From positions 868,001 to 932,000 of the forward strand of contig NZ_FNJV01000002.1 in the NCBI RefSeq assembly GCF_900103125.1: a stretch of DNA of 64,000 nucleotides, in the 5' to 3' direction. The notes under the pieces were generated by a model, which was given only the letters and a program-made list of their open reading frames with translations, was not told the origin of the DNA and searched no databases. The DNA is from Mucilaginibacter sp. OK268. GTDB lineage: Bacteria; Bacteroidota; Bacteroidia; Sphingobacteriales; Sphingobacteriaceae. A program made the position numbers and the translations under genes. Of this stretch, positions 44,520 to 53,465 are shown piece by piece. Position 1 is the stretch's first letter, and each line of letters starts with the position of its first letter.

Positions 44520-46832
44520 TTACTTATCCCATTGTACTGAAGCTGCATGGATATCACTGGAGTTTGTGCCGATCTGAATAATAAATTTGCCCGGCTCCCA
44601 ATCGTATTTGAGCTGACTGTTATAAAACTTAAGCTCATCAGGGGTAACGGTAAATGATACCTCTTTTTGCTCACCTGGTTGTAAGCTTATTTTCCTAAAA
44701 TCCTTCAGTTCTTTTACCGACCGGCTAATGCTGGCCACCGGGTCGCTAATATAAAGCTGAACTACTTCTTCACCAGCATACTTGCCGGTATTGGTAACCG
44801 TAACAGTTGCAGTAAGGCTTTCACTACCCTTTAGCGTTGTTTTACTAAGCTTAACATCGCTGTATCCAAAAGTGGTATAGCTTAAACCGTAACCAAACGG
44901 ATAAAGCGGGTCATTTGAAATATCCAGATAATTTGATTTAAATTTTGAAGGGCCGCTGCTGTATGGCCTGCCTGTGTTTTTGTGGTTATAATAAATAGGT
45001 ATCTGCCCTACACTGCGCGGAAAAGTTGCGGTGATTTTCCCGGCAGGGTTATAATCGCCAAATAGTACATCGGCTACAGCATTACCAGCCTCGGTTCCAG
45101 GCGCCCAAACGTCCAGTATAGCACTGGCATGTTTATCTTCCCAGGTTAAAGTTAAGGGCCGGCCGTTAAATAATACGATAACCAATGGTTTACCCAATTT
45201 AGCCAGCTCTTTCAGCATATTTTTCTGAGTTTCAGGAATGTCAATATCCGAGCGACTTGATGATTCGCCTGACATACTCTGTGATTCACCAACTACAGCC
45301 ACGATCACGTCTGATTTTTTAGCGGCATCAACCGCTTCTTTCAACAATTCATCTGCCGGTTTTGGGTCAACCGTTACCATCTGCTGACCAAAAAAGTTCA
45401 GTCTCTGTATAAATAAACTATCTTCTGTGATGTTGGCACCTTTTGCGTAGTTGATAGTAACCCCATCACCTACTACATTTTTAATGCCCTGCATTACACT
45501 AACTGATTTTTGCCAGTCGCCTGCAACTACCCAAGTACCCAGCATATCGCGTTGGTTATTGGCCAGCGGGCCTACTAATGCAATTGAACCTGTTTTTTTA
45601 AGCGGTAGCGTCTGAGCGCTGTTTTTTAGCAGCACAAATGAGTGTTTGGTAATATTGCGTGCTTCTGTACGGTTTTCAGCTGTTAACACATCTTTAGTTT
45701 CGCGGACTGCATCAATTGATTTATAAGGATTGTCAAACAGTCCTAATTTATATTTTGCTTCCAGCACACGGCGACAAGCGAGGTCAATTTCCTGTTGGGT
45801 TACTTTACCCGCAGTTAATGACTTTTTCAGTGTAGTTAAAAAGCCTTCGCCTACCATATCCATATCCAAACCAGCTTTTAGAGCCAGTGCCGATACGGTT
45901 TGCAGATCACCCAATCCGTGCGCGGTCATTTCATTAACAGCTGTATAATCAGATACTACAAAACCTTTAAATCCCCATTGTTTACGCAATACATCGGTCA
46001 ACAGCCATTGGTTACCTGTGGCTGGTACGCCATCAACGGTATTAAAAGAGCTCATAAAACTACCTGCACCGGCATCAACCGCAGCCTTATATGGGGGCAG
46101 ATAATCCTGGTACATTTTAATACGACTCATATCCACGGTGTTGTATTCGCGACCAGCTTCGGCGCCCCCGTATAAGGCAAAGTGTTTTACACAGGCCATC
46201 ACCGCATCAGCATTTTTCATACTACTGCCCTGGTAGCCCTGCACCATGGCTTTTGCTACCTGCGAACCATACCATGGATCCTCACCCGAACCTTCTGAGA
46301 TACGGCCCCAGCGCGGATCACGAGCAATATCAACCATGGGCGAATACACCCAGTTCAAACCTTCGGCAGTAGCTTCTTTAGCCGCGATCTGTGCCGATCG
46401 TTTGATCAAGCTCATATCCCAGGACGCTGATAGGCCCAGTGGAATAGGAAAAATAGTACGGTGACCGTGGATCACATCCAAACCAAAAATAAGCGGGATA
46501 TGAAGCCTTGTGCTTTTTACCGCCAGGTCCTGGATCTGTTTTACCTGATCGGCACCCCATATACCAAACACACCGCCAATAGCGCCGGTTTTTATTTTTT
46601 CTTCAACACCTTTATTCACTACAGAACCCGTAGTTGCCGCGCCTATAGTTACCAGGTTAAGCTGCCCGATTTTTTCATCAAGGGTCATCTTACTCATCAA
46701 ACCATTAACATAAGTATTCATTTTGGCATCCTCGGTTTTGGTTTGGGCGGATGCTTTATAAAAAGGGAGCAATACCACAAAACAAAGCGGAATAGCCTTA
46801 TTGGCGATTCGGGTTGAAAAACACTTTTTCAT
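44520..46832 (-). CDS. Glycoside hydrolase family 3 beta-glucosidase
   Basis: A 770-residue exported beta-glycosidase of the BglX type. A signal peptide (residues 1-30, ending KASAQ) precedes the GH3 N-domain barrel. The nucleophile is D295 in GFVVSDYTAVN, and KHFALYGGAEAGREYN and GEDPWYGS form the substrate pocket. The C-domain follows, and the FnIII-like domain ends in KFIIQIGTNSSDIHAASVQW. It probably removes terminal beta-glucose or beta-xylose units in the periplasm. It is monocistronic and divergent from the Nudix-type regulator, suggesting control by it. Confidence 0.95.
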   Translation of the reverse strand: MKKCFSTRIANKAIPLCFVVLLPFYKASAQTKTEDAKMNTYVNGLMSKMTLDEKIGQLNLVTIGAATTGSVVNKGVEEKIKTGAIGGVFGIWGADQVKQIQDLAVKSTRLHIPLIFGLDVIHGHRTIFPIPLGLSASWDMSLIKRSAQIAAKEATAEGLNWVYSPMVDIARDPRWGRISEGSGEDPWYGSQVAKAMVQGYQGSSMKNADAVMACVKHFALYGGAEAGREYNTVDMSRIKMYQDYLPPYKAAVDAGAGSFMSSFNTVDGVPATGNQWLLTDVLRKQWGFKGFVVSDYTAVNEMTAHGLGDLQTVSALALKAGLDMDMVGEGFLTTLKKSLTAGKVTQQEIDLACRRVLEAKYKLGLFDNPYKSIDAVRETKDVLTAENRTEARNITKHSFVLLKNSAQTLPLKKTGSIALVGPLANNQRDMLGTWVVAGDWQKSVSVMQGIKNVVGDGVTINYAKGANITEDSLFIQRLNFFGQQMVTVDPKPADELLKEAVDAAKKSDVIVAVVGESQSMSGESSSRSDIDIPETQKNMLKELAKLGKPLVIVLFNGRPLTLTWEDKHASAILDVWAPGTEAGNAVADVLFGDYNPAGKITATFPRSVGQIPIYYNHKNTGRPYSSGPSKFKSNYLDISNDPLYPFGYGLSYTTFGYSDVKLSKTTLKGSESLTATVTVTNTGKYAGEEVVQLYISDPVASISRSVKELKDFRKISLQPGEQKEVSFTVTPDELKFYNSQLKYDWEPGKFIIQIGTNSSDIHAASVQWDK

Positions 46833-46960
46833 TTTTTTAATTTAGATATAACAGAATTGGATAAACAAATATGAACAAAATAAAAGCCATGTAACTGAAT
46901 AGTAATTACTTATTTTAATAAAGAGTTACAGGATTAAATTGGTTGCAATAAAACAAAAAC

Positions 46961-46984
46961 AATGGTGTATAAAGTACACAATTG
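46961..46984. promoter_or_regulatory. Candidate operator between GH3 and the Nudix regulator
   Basis: CAATGGTGTA and TACACATTG are inverted arms, nine paired bases with one bulge, around TAAAG. It lies in the divergent gap, 48 bases before the regulator ATG. This fits an operator for the regulator acting on both genes. Confidence 0.5.
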
Positions 46985-47031
46985 TAATTATTATAATTAA
47001 ATAATCAAACTTTATTTGTACAATAGCGCAA

Positions 47032-47793
47032 ATGTTAACTAAAGAACAACTTATTGAATACAGCGAAGACGCACGTAAAAATTATCTCGATCATATTTCT
47101 ATCGATTGTGTTGTTTTTGGTTTTCATGAGGGGCAAATGAAGGTTTTGCTATTGAAACCTCAGGATGAAGAGAAATGGTTGCTGCCCGGTGGTTTTGTAA
47201 TGAAAGCAGAGCCTATTGAAATGGCAGCCAACCGCATACTAGAAGAACGTACAGGCCTCGATAAAATATTTTTACAACAGTTTCATATTTTTGGTGATCC
47301 TGATCGTGCAAAATTCCATCACGATCTTTATAAGGATACTGTACCTGACCAGCAAAATTGGTTTGCCAAGCGGTTTTTATCGATAGGTTACTATGCCCTG
47401 GTTGATTTTTTTGGTGTGGTACCCCAGGCCGACCAGTTTTCTGAACTTTGTACCTGGCGCGATCTTGATGATATGCCAGGCCTGCTGCTTGATCACGAAC
47501 TGATATTTAAAACCGCATTGGATACCTTGCGCCTCCAGCTCAATTATCAGCCTATAGGTTATAACCTGATGCCCAGAGAGTTCACCATGCCCGAACTGCA
47601 AAAACTATACGAGACCATCCTGGACAAAAAGCTTGATCGACGTAACTTTCAGCGCCGCATACTGGGTTTTGGTATCCTGAACCGGGCCGAACAACCCCGC
47701 AAAGGAGGAGCCCACAAAGCCCCATACCTCTACTCTTTTGATCTGGACAAATATCAAAATGCCTTAACTGAAGGCTTTAAAGGCGGTTGGTAG
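47032..47793 (+). CDS. Nudix-fold transcriptional regulator (AraR/NrtR-like)
   Basis: A 253-residue protein with an N-terminal Nudix domain and a C-terminal winged helix, the plan of NrtR and of Bacteroidota sugar regulators such as AraR. The Nudix box is recognisable (GGFVMKAEPIEMAANRILEE) but the catalytic Glu after the conserved Arg is Ile, so hydrolysis is probably lost. The winged helix includes FTMPELQKLYETILDKKLDRRNFQRRI. It is divergent from the GH3 beta-glucosidase with a candidate operator between them, so it likely senses a sugar derivative and controls GH3 and perhaps more. Confidence 0.88.
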   Translation: MLTKEQLIEYSEDARKNYLDHISIDCVVFGFHEGQMKVLLLKPQDEEKWLLPGGFVMKAEPIEMAANRILEERTGLDKIFLQQFHIFGDPDRAKFHHDLYKDTVPDQQNWFAKRFLSIGYYALVDFFGVVPQADQFSELCTWRDLDDMPGLLLDHELIFKTALDTLRLQLNYQPIGYNLMPREFTMPELQKLYETILDKKLDRRNFQRRILGFGILNRAEQPRKGGAHKAPYLYSFDLDKYQNALTEGFKGGW

Positions 47794-47797
47794 TTTT

Positions 47798-47876
47798 GAG
47801 TCGGAAGTCTTAAGCTCTAAGTCTTAAGTCAAAAAACATTTGAGACTTTGAACTCCTGACTTGGGACTTAAGACTC
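47798..47876. repeat. Imperfect hairpin GAGTC...AAGTCTTAAG
   Basis: GAGTCGGAAGTCTTAAGCTC at the left and GACTTGGGACTTAAGACTC at the right pair imperfectly. Same design as the 756-889 hairpin (tandem AGTCTTAA word) with another sequence. The right arm contains the stop codon of the small minus-strand gene. Confidence 0.65.
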
Positions 47877-48107
47877 AGTTATATACTCCAGTTTTACCTG
47901 TATATTCAAATCTTCGTGCATCTTGGCAAACTGCCGCGGGTTACGCGTAAAATCCGGATCGGTATCCATATACATGTTAATAATTTTCACCTCTTCCGGG
48001 TGTTTATCCGTGCCTATATTATAAGTAAGGCCATCACCACTTTCCAGCTTTTGCTTTAATTCCAGGTATTGCTTACCTGTTATCATGATCATTTTTTCTG
48101 CGGTCAT
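47868..48107 (-). CDS. Small hypothetical protein
   Basis: A 79-residue acidic protein (MTAEKMIMITGKQYLELK...) with one predicted helix at residues 10-24 and a beta-rich remainder. No signal peptide, membrane segment or known domain is evident. The final codons, about ES and the stop TAA, fall in the right arm of the hairpin at 47798-47876, so the original C-terminus may have been longer. The gene is convergent with the Nudix-type regulator and divergent from the M1 peptidase gene. Function unknown. Confidence 0.55.
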   Translation of the reverse strand: MTAEKMIMITGKQYLELKQKLESGDGLTYNIGTDKHPEEVKIINMYMDTDPDFTRNPRQFAKMHEDLNIQVKLEYITES

Positions 48108-48249
48108 TAGTTTATTTATATGGGGGTATATTGATGGTGTTTATCCGTTAAATCTAAATGTGTTAAAATCACTTATTTGTCCAGCATGCATTGCTGCCTG
48201 TTCTGTTTATTATATTTACCTTCAAATATAACTGATATAATTTCGCTTA

Positions 48250-50115
48250 ATGTTTAACCTCAAAAAATTACTCGTCATAGCATTGTTATCTGGCAGTACA
48301 CTCTCCTACGCGCAGGTTACCCTGCCTATAGCCGTAAATCTGCAAAACACCTATACCAAAGGCACGCGTACCAAAGCTGGCGCCCCTGGTAAAAACTATT
48401 GGCAAAATACTGCCGACTACCACATTAAAGTTAGCTTTAATCCGGAAAATCGAAATCTTGCCGGCACAGTGTCCATTGACTATATCAACAACAGCCCGGA
48501 TACATTGCACACGGTTCTGTTTAAGCTTTACCCTAATTTATATAAAAAAGGGGCAATACGCGATATGCCTGTATCTGCTCATGACCTCACCGATGGCGTG
48601 CATATCAAATCCATCGGCGTTAATAACCAAGTACAAGACAGCACCAAACACCGTATTGAAGGTACCAACATGATGCTGAACGTGCCTTTATCACCGGGGC
48701 AAAAGGTTCATTTTGATATCGAATACGATTATACCCTCAACAAAACATCACACATACGTACCGGACAAATTGACACAGGCGCTTTTTTTGTGGCCTATTT
48801 TTTTCCGCGGATAGCCGTTTATGACGACATTGACGGCTGGAACGAATTCCCATATCTGGGTTCACAGGAATTCTACAACGATTTTTGCCATTTCAACGCC
48901 GAGATCACCGTACCCGGCAATTACCAGGTTTGGGCCACCGGGAACCTGAAGAACCCCGAACAGGTATACAACCCCAAATACGTAAAACTAATAAACCAGG
49001 CCGGTATCAGCGATAAGGTAACCGATATTATTACCCAGGCAGATGTACAAGCGGCCGATATCACCAGGAACAACCCTACCAATACCTGGAAATTTGAAGC
49101 CGACAGCGTTACCGACCTTGTTTTTGCCACCAGCAACCATTATATCTGGAAAGCATCAAGTTTGGTGGTTGATCCCAAAACCAATCGCCGTACCCGGGTA
49201 GATGCTGTTTTTAACCCTGCGCATAAGGACTATTTTGAGGTGGTGAACTACGCCCGTAAAACGGTAGAGACCATGAGTTACCAGTTCCCGAAATGGCCGT
49301 ACCCCTACCCGCATGAAACCGTATTTGACGGGCTCGACCAAATGGAATACCCTATGATGGTGAACGATAACCCGCTCGAAAACACCGCCGACGCTATTGA
49401 ACTGACCGACCATGAAATATTTCACACCATGTTCCCCTTTTACATGGGTACCAACGAAACCAAATACGGCTGGATGGACGAAGGCTGGGCCACCATTGGC
49501 GAGTGGCTTATCAGTCCGGTTATTGACCATAGCATTGTGGATACTTATGGTGTTGCTCCAACAGAAAATAGCGCCGGTATTGAGCAGGATGTACCTATCA
49601 TGACCCTAACCCCGCAGCTTACCGGTATTTCTAAATTTACCGACAGTTACCCTAAACCGGGCCTGGGTTATTTATACGTAAAAGATATGCTGGGCGACGA
49701 ACTGTTTACCAAAGCACTCCATTATTATATCAGTCAATGGCATGGCAAACACCCTATGCCTTATGACTTTTTTAACTGTATCAATACCGGCTCGGGCATC
49801 AACCTTAACTGGTTCTGGAAAAGCTGGTTCTTTGATAACGGGCAACCCAACCTGGCCATCAGCAAGGTAAGCCATCAACTGCAAAAATATAGCGTGACCA
49901 TTAGCTGCATCGGCACCAAACCTGTACCCGTGAACCTCACCGTATATTATAATGATGGCAGCATGCAACCGGTACATCAAAGTATTGCCTGCTGGGCCAA
50001 AGGCAACAAAACTACCAGCGTTACCTTCGTGGCTAAAAAACCGGTTAAACAACTGGTGTTAGGTACTACCTATGATCCGGATACCGATAAAAAAGACAAC
50101 ACCTGGAAACCCTGA
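48250..50115 (+). CDS. M1-family metallopeptidase
   Basis: A 621-residue exported zinc peptidase of the gluzincin clan. A signal peptide (residues 1-21, ending SYAQ) precedes an N-terminal beta domain of about 300 residues. The catalytic domain carries H388-E389-I-F-H392 and, 19 residues after His392, E411 (WMDEGWA), the exact HExxH-18-E pattern of M1. The GxMEN-type aminopeptidase motif is not clear (EYPMMVND is seen instead), which points to the Bacteroidota branch with unknown specificity. The 255-nt element begins two bases after its stop codon. Confidence 0.92.
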   Translation: MFNLKKLLVIALLSGSTLSYAQVTLPIAVNLQNTYTKGTRTKAGAPGKNYWQNTADYHIKVSFNPENRNLAGTVSIDYINNSPDTLHTVLFKLYPNLYKKGAIRDMPVSAHDLTDGVHIKSIGVNNQVQDSTKHRIEGTNMMLNVPLSPGQKVHFDIEYDYTLNKTSHIRTGQIDTGAFFVAYFFPRIAVYDDIDGWNEFPYLGSQEFYNDFCHFNAEITVPGNYQVWATGNLKNPEQVYNPKYVKLINQAGISDKVTDIITQADVQAADITRNNPTNTWKFEADSVTDLVFATSNHYIWKASSLVVDPKTNRRTRVDAVFNPAHKDYFEVVNYARKTVETMSYQFPKWPYPYPHETVFDGLDQMEYPMMVNDNPLENTADAIELTDHEIFHTMFPFYMGTNETKYGWMDEGWATIGEWLISPVIDHSIVDTYGVAPTENSAGIEQDVPIMTLTPQLTGISKFTDSYPKPGLGYLYVKDMLGDELFTKALHYYISQWHGKHPMPYDFFNCINTGSGINLNWFWKSWFFDNGQPNLAISKVSHQLQKYSVTISCIGTKPVPVNLTVYYNDGSMQPVHQSIACWAKGNKTTSVTFVAKKPVKQLVLGTTYDPDTDKKDNTWKP

Positions 50116-50116
50116 T

Positions 50117-50372
50117 CAAAAACTTTTTAAACCTTAAATTTTAACACTTTTTCGGCTAAAAAGAGGGCAAAACGGGTCAAAAACTGCTCGAAAAACCCTC
50201 ATTTTAACACTTTTTAACAAATTTTAACACGATTTTGAGTAGTTTTTTAAACTTTAAAAAGTATCAAATAATTGATTATCAAATAACTAAATACAAAACA
50301 GCCGATTTTTGACCTTGTTTTGATCTTAACAAAACAGCCCGGCATGTCTTTTAAAAGACATGCCGGGCTGTT
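50117..50372 (+). repeat. 255-nt post-stop element, copy 2
   Basis: It begins right after the M1 peptidase stop (AAAAACTTTTTAAACCTTAA). It shares with copy 1 the TTTTAACACTTTTT words, TTTTAACAAATTTTAACACG, the ACTTTTTAAA/TTTAAAAAGT pair and TTTTTGACCTTGTTTTG. It ends in a perfect 40-base palindrome, AACAGCCCGGCATGTCTTTT and its complement (50333-50372). This could be a terminator. No protein reading frame is conserved between the copies. Confidence 0.88.
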
Positions 50373-50814
50373 GGAATTATAAATATACAAAAATTTACAG
50401 ACAGATTGGGTGGCAACGTTTTGAGATTTTAGTTCCCTATGCTGCTAACCGTATGGAGAGGATAGTGATTTGACAAAGCGCATGCCATTGGGGGGTTACT
50501 ACGCTGCAATCCAACTAAACTTTACTCAATCCAGCTTTCCCCCGGCTAAAATTTCAATGTAACTAAACTCCTTATTTTCTCAAAGTACAGCGCTTAGCAC
50601 CCGTTAATTTCAAATAAGATTATAGCGAATTTTCTATCAACGGAGATTTTTTACCAAAAAAGCAGTTTAAAGCAATAAAAATCTTACAACAACCAGGGGT
50701 TAATAATCATAAAAAATTGATTTTTAATTAATTACAATATTTATTTTTTGTATCATTTTTTTTACAATTTCACCATTTCTTAATCTTAGAGTTGCATCTT
50801 GCGGAAAAAAACCC
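50373..50814. other. Gap upstream of the GH79-like gene
   Basis: About 440 bases without a credible gene. The last 150 are very AT-rich and probably contain the promoter. I see no repeat of the families listed elsewhere in this stretch. Confidence 0.5.
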
Positions 50815-52284
50815 ATGAACAAAAACTTTCCCCTAAAGTTTATTCTTTTCGCATTGCTATTCCCTATTTTTTCTTGTAAAAAAAGTGATGTACCTCAAAA
50901 AACTGTTGGTGTAGGCACACCCGGTCAAACTTTACCCGATACTCTCGTTACAAAGCCCGATTCCTCAGTTTCCATTAATTTATCTGTTAATTCCATTGGC
51001 CCGGTTGTGCCCAATGATTTTTTAGGATTTAGTTTCGAAAAACTGATATTAACAGACACAACTTACTTTAATATCTCCAATACCACTTTTATTAACCTGT
51101 TTAAAAATTTAGGTACAGGGTTAATCAGAATTGGTGGCGCCACCGTAGATAAGATTTCCTGGGCAAACAATCAAAGAAACTCGCCGACCCAGGATTTTGT
51201 ATTTACCAATGATGTTGACAGATTCACGAAGTTTAGCCAGGCTGTTGGTTGGAATACCATCTGGGGTCTTAATTTTAATCAGGCCCAATTATCAAATGAT
51301 GCTCAGGAAACAGCTTATGTAAAAGCAAAGCTGGGAGCATCATTAAGCAGTATTGCCATTGGAAACGAGCCGGAATATTTTCCCTTAAAGGGCTTAAGAC
51401 CCAAAACCTACAACTACAATACATTTATAGATGAGTATAGTAAGTTTGCAAACGGTTTAGAAGACAAGGTGCCCGGTATTATTTTTTCTGGCCCCGAAAC
51501 AAATGACCCCGGTTTGGGCAAGCTTTTTTTAAAGGATAGAGCTGGTAAAATCAATCTTTTTTCTTTACATTATTACCGAATGGGGCCAGCCGGTAACCCA
51601 AGTGTTACCATGAAAAAATTAATGGTATTTGATCCCTGGTTAAATGATATCATCCAGTACTTAAAACCGGGGGTTATTGCCGATAAGGTACCCTTCCGTT
51701 TCACCGAATGCAATTCTGTATTTCACGGCGGGCAGGATGGCATTAGTAATGCTTTTGGCTCTTCATTGTGGGGCACTGAGTTTTTATTTTATTTAGCTCA
51801 ACAAGGTATTGCCGGAGTTAATTTTCATACCGGAGGAGGAAGCCAATACGTTTACTCCCCCATTAACACTGTTAACAATAAAAATGTAGCCAGGCCGCTG
51901 TATTATGCCATGTTACTTTTTAAACAAGCCGCCGTTAAACAATTCCTGAAGACCGACTTCCCAAACACACCGGCCAGTATGGATGTTTACAGTTTTATCA
52001 GGAAAGATGGTAAAACTGCCATGGTTGTGATCAATAAAGATGATAAAAAAGACATTGATCTTTTTGTTAACAGTAAAACTGCTATAAGCGCCACCACTAC
52101 TTACCAATTATATGCTCCTTCGCTATCAAGTACCTCAGGAACAAATATAAATGGAGCATCTGTAGGAGATGATGGTACATTTAAGGTGAATGGTGTTGTT
52201 ACCAATAACAAATTGGGGACTTCAAGTAAATGGGTTAACCTTAAGATACTGGCAGCAAGCGCCTCGTTAATTATTTTTAACTAA
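50815..52284 (+). CDS. GH79-like glycosidase lipoprotein (beta-glucuronidase/heparanase fold)
   Basis: A 489-residue lipoprotein (lipobox IFSC, Cys21). The TIM barrel resembles clan GH-A family GH79: GLIRIGGATVD, then AIGNEPEYF with the acid/base E185, then FTECNSVFHGG with the nucleophile E298. A C-terminal beta domain (about residues 385-489) matches the GH79 accessory domain (MVVINKDDKKDIDLFVN). Likely substrates are glycosides with uronic acid or related residues on plant or animal polymers; this is inferred. It is monocistronic and independent of the SusC locus. Confidence 0.78.
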   Translation: MNKNFPLKFILFALLFPIFSCKKSDVPQKTVGVGTPGQTLPDTLVTKPDSSVSINLSVNSIGPVVPNDFLGFSFEKLILTDTTYFNISNTTFINLFKNLGTGLIRIGGATVDKISWANNQRNSPTQDFVFTNDVDRFTKFSQAVGWNTIWGLNFNQAQLSNDAQETAYVKAKLGASLSSIAIGNEPEYFPLKGLRPKTYNYNTFIDEYSKFANGLEDKVPGIIFSGPETNDPGLGKLFLKDRAGKINLFSLHYYRMGPAGNPSVTMKKLMVFDPWLNDIIQYLKPGVIADKVPFRFTECNSVFHGGQDGISNAFGSSLWGTEFLFYLAQQGIAGVNFHTGGGSQYVYSPINTVNNKNVARPLYYAMLLFKQAAVKQFLKTDFPNTPASMDVYSFIRKDGKTAMVVINKDDKKDIDLFVNSKTAISATTTYQLYAPSLSSTSGTNINGASVGDDGTFKVNGVVTNNKLGTSSKWVNLKILAASASLIIFN

Positions 52285-52469
52285 GATAATGCCTGGATAA
52301 GTAAAATCGCTAACCGGTCAAATAAATACTAATTATGTTCATTTGACCGGTTTAAAGAAAGGATATACATGTATTAAAATAATAAGTAGTTACCTTATCT
52401 ACAGGTTTATTGAAGATGATAATCTTATATAATTAGCCTATCGCTCTTATAAGACCTCTACTACCGCCG

Positions 52470-53363
52470 CTACCGCGCGAATTTCCTGGAACCTGCAACA
52501 CAGAGGATCACACAAGCGGTGGTGCTTATCATCCCGATACTTACCTGCTCGTGCAACAAGGTAGCCGCCAGGGCCAATCCAAAAAATGGTTGCAGCAATT
52601 GCAACTGTCCAACGGCAGCAATACCTCCCTGGGCCAGACCACGGTACCAGAATACGAAGCCGATCAGCATGCTAAATATGGAAACATATGCCAGGCCAAA
52701 CCAGGCGCCATGGCTAACTTTTGCAAATGATGCCGGAAGCAGAAAGATCATAAAAGGGATCACTAAAGGGAGCGACAATACCAATGCCCAGCAGATCACT
52801 TGCCAGCCTCCAAGCACTTTGGAAAGTTTTGCACCTTCGGCATAGCCAAGCCCGCAGAACACAACGGCAAGCAGCATCAACACGTCACCAACAGGCGATG
52901 CGGATAAGCCCTGGGCCACAGCAAAGCCTATCACCAGCAGACTCCCCAATATCGAAAAAAACCAGAATATGGGGCGGGGACGCTCGCCACCGCGCAGTAC
53001 GCCGAATATAGCCGTTGTAAGTGGTAACATGCCAATAAATACCAGGGAATGTGCCGAAGTTATATATTGTAACGCTAATGCGGATAGCAGGGGAAAACCC
53101 ACCACTGCACCCATGGCTACGATGGTTAACGAAAAGAGCTGGTTTGTTGCCGGACGCTTTTCCTTAAAAATAAGCAGCACAGCAAGGGCAAGCAGTCCGG
53201 CGATACCGGCCCGGGCCATTGTTACAAAAAAGGGAGATAGATCCAGTACGGCAGCCTTTGTTGCCGGCATGGAACCGCTGAATAGTAATACCCCGATGAA
53301 CCCGTTGATCCAACCGCTGGTTGGGTTTTGTTCTGGCTTACCAGAAAATGATGTATTATTCAT
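52470..53363 (-). CDS. EamA/DMT-family transporter
   Basis: A 297-residue inner-membrane protein with ten predicted helices in two EamA repeats (the second starting near GDVLMLLAVVFCGLGYAEGAKL). Family members export amino acids, metabolites or drugs in exchange for protons. Helix-rich phrases such as SAHSLVFIGMLPLTTAIFG and QLLQPFFGLALAATLLHEQ are typical. It diverges from the MocR gene, with shared control sites between them, so it is very probably its target. Confidence 0.9.
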   Translation of the reverse strand: MNNTSFSGKPEQNPTSGWINGFIGVLLFSGSMPATKAAVLDLSPFFVTMARAGIAGLLALAVLLIFKEKRPATNQLFSLTIVAMGAVVGFPLLSALALQYITSAHSLVFIGMLPLTTAIFGVLRGGERPRPIFWFFSILGSLLVIGFAVAQGLSASPVGDVLMLLAVVFCGLGYAEGAKLSKVLGGWQVICWALVLSLPLVIPFMIFLLPASFAKVSHGAWFGLAYVSIFSMLIGFVFWYRGLAQGGIAAVGQLQLLQPFFGLALAATLLHEQVSIGMISTTACVILCVAGSRKFAR

Positions 53364-53416
53364 GATTTGAAAATGTTCTTATACTTTAAACAAAAGTAGA
53401 CAGGCAACTCCAACAA

Positions 53417-53461
53417 ACACAGTATCAGTTTTTGATATTTAAATAGACACAGTTATATTTG
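53417..53461 (+). promoter_or_regulatory. MocR promoter and direct-repeat operator
   Basis: ACACAGT occurs at 53417-53423 and again at 53447-53453, exactly 30 bases apart (three helical turns), with TATCAGTTTTTGATA between. TATATTTG (53454-53461) is the -7 box, four bases before the ATG. MocR regulators typically bind direct repeats next to their promoter. Confidence 0.6.
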
Positions 53462-53465
53462 CAGC

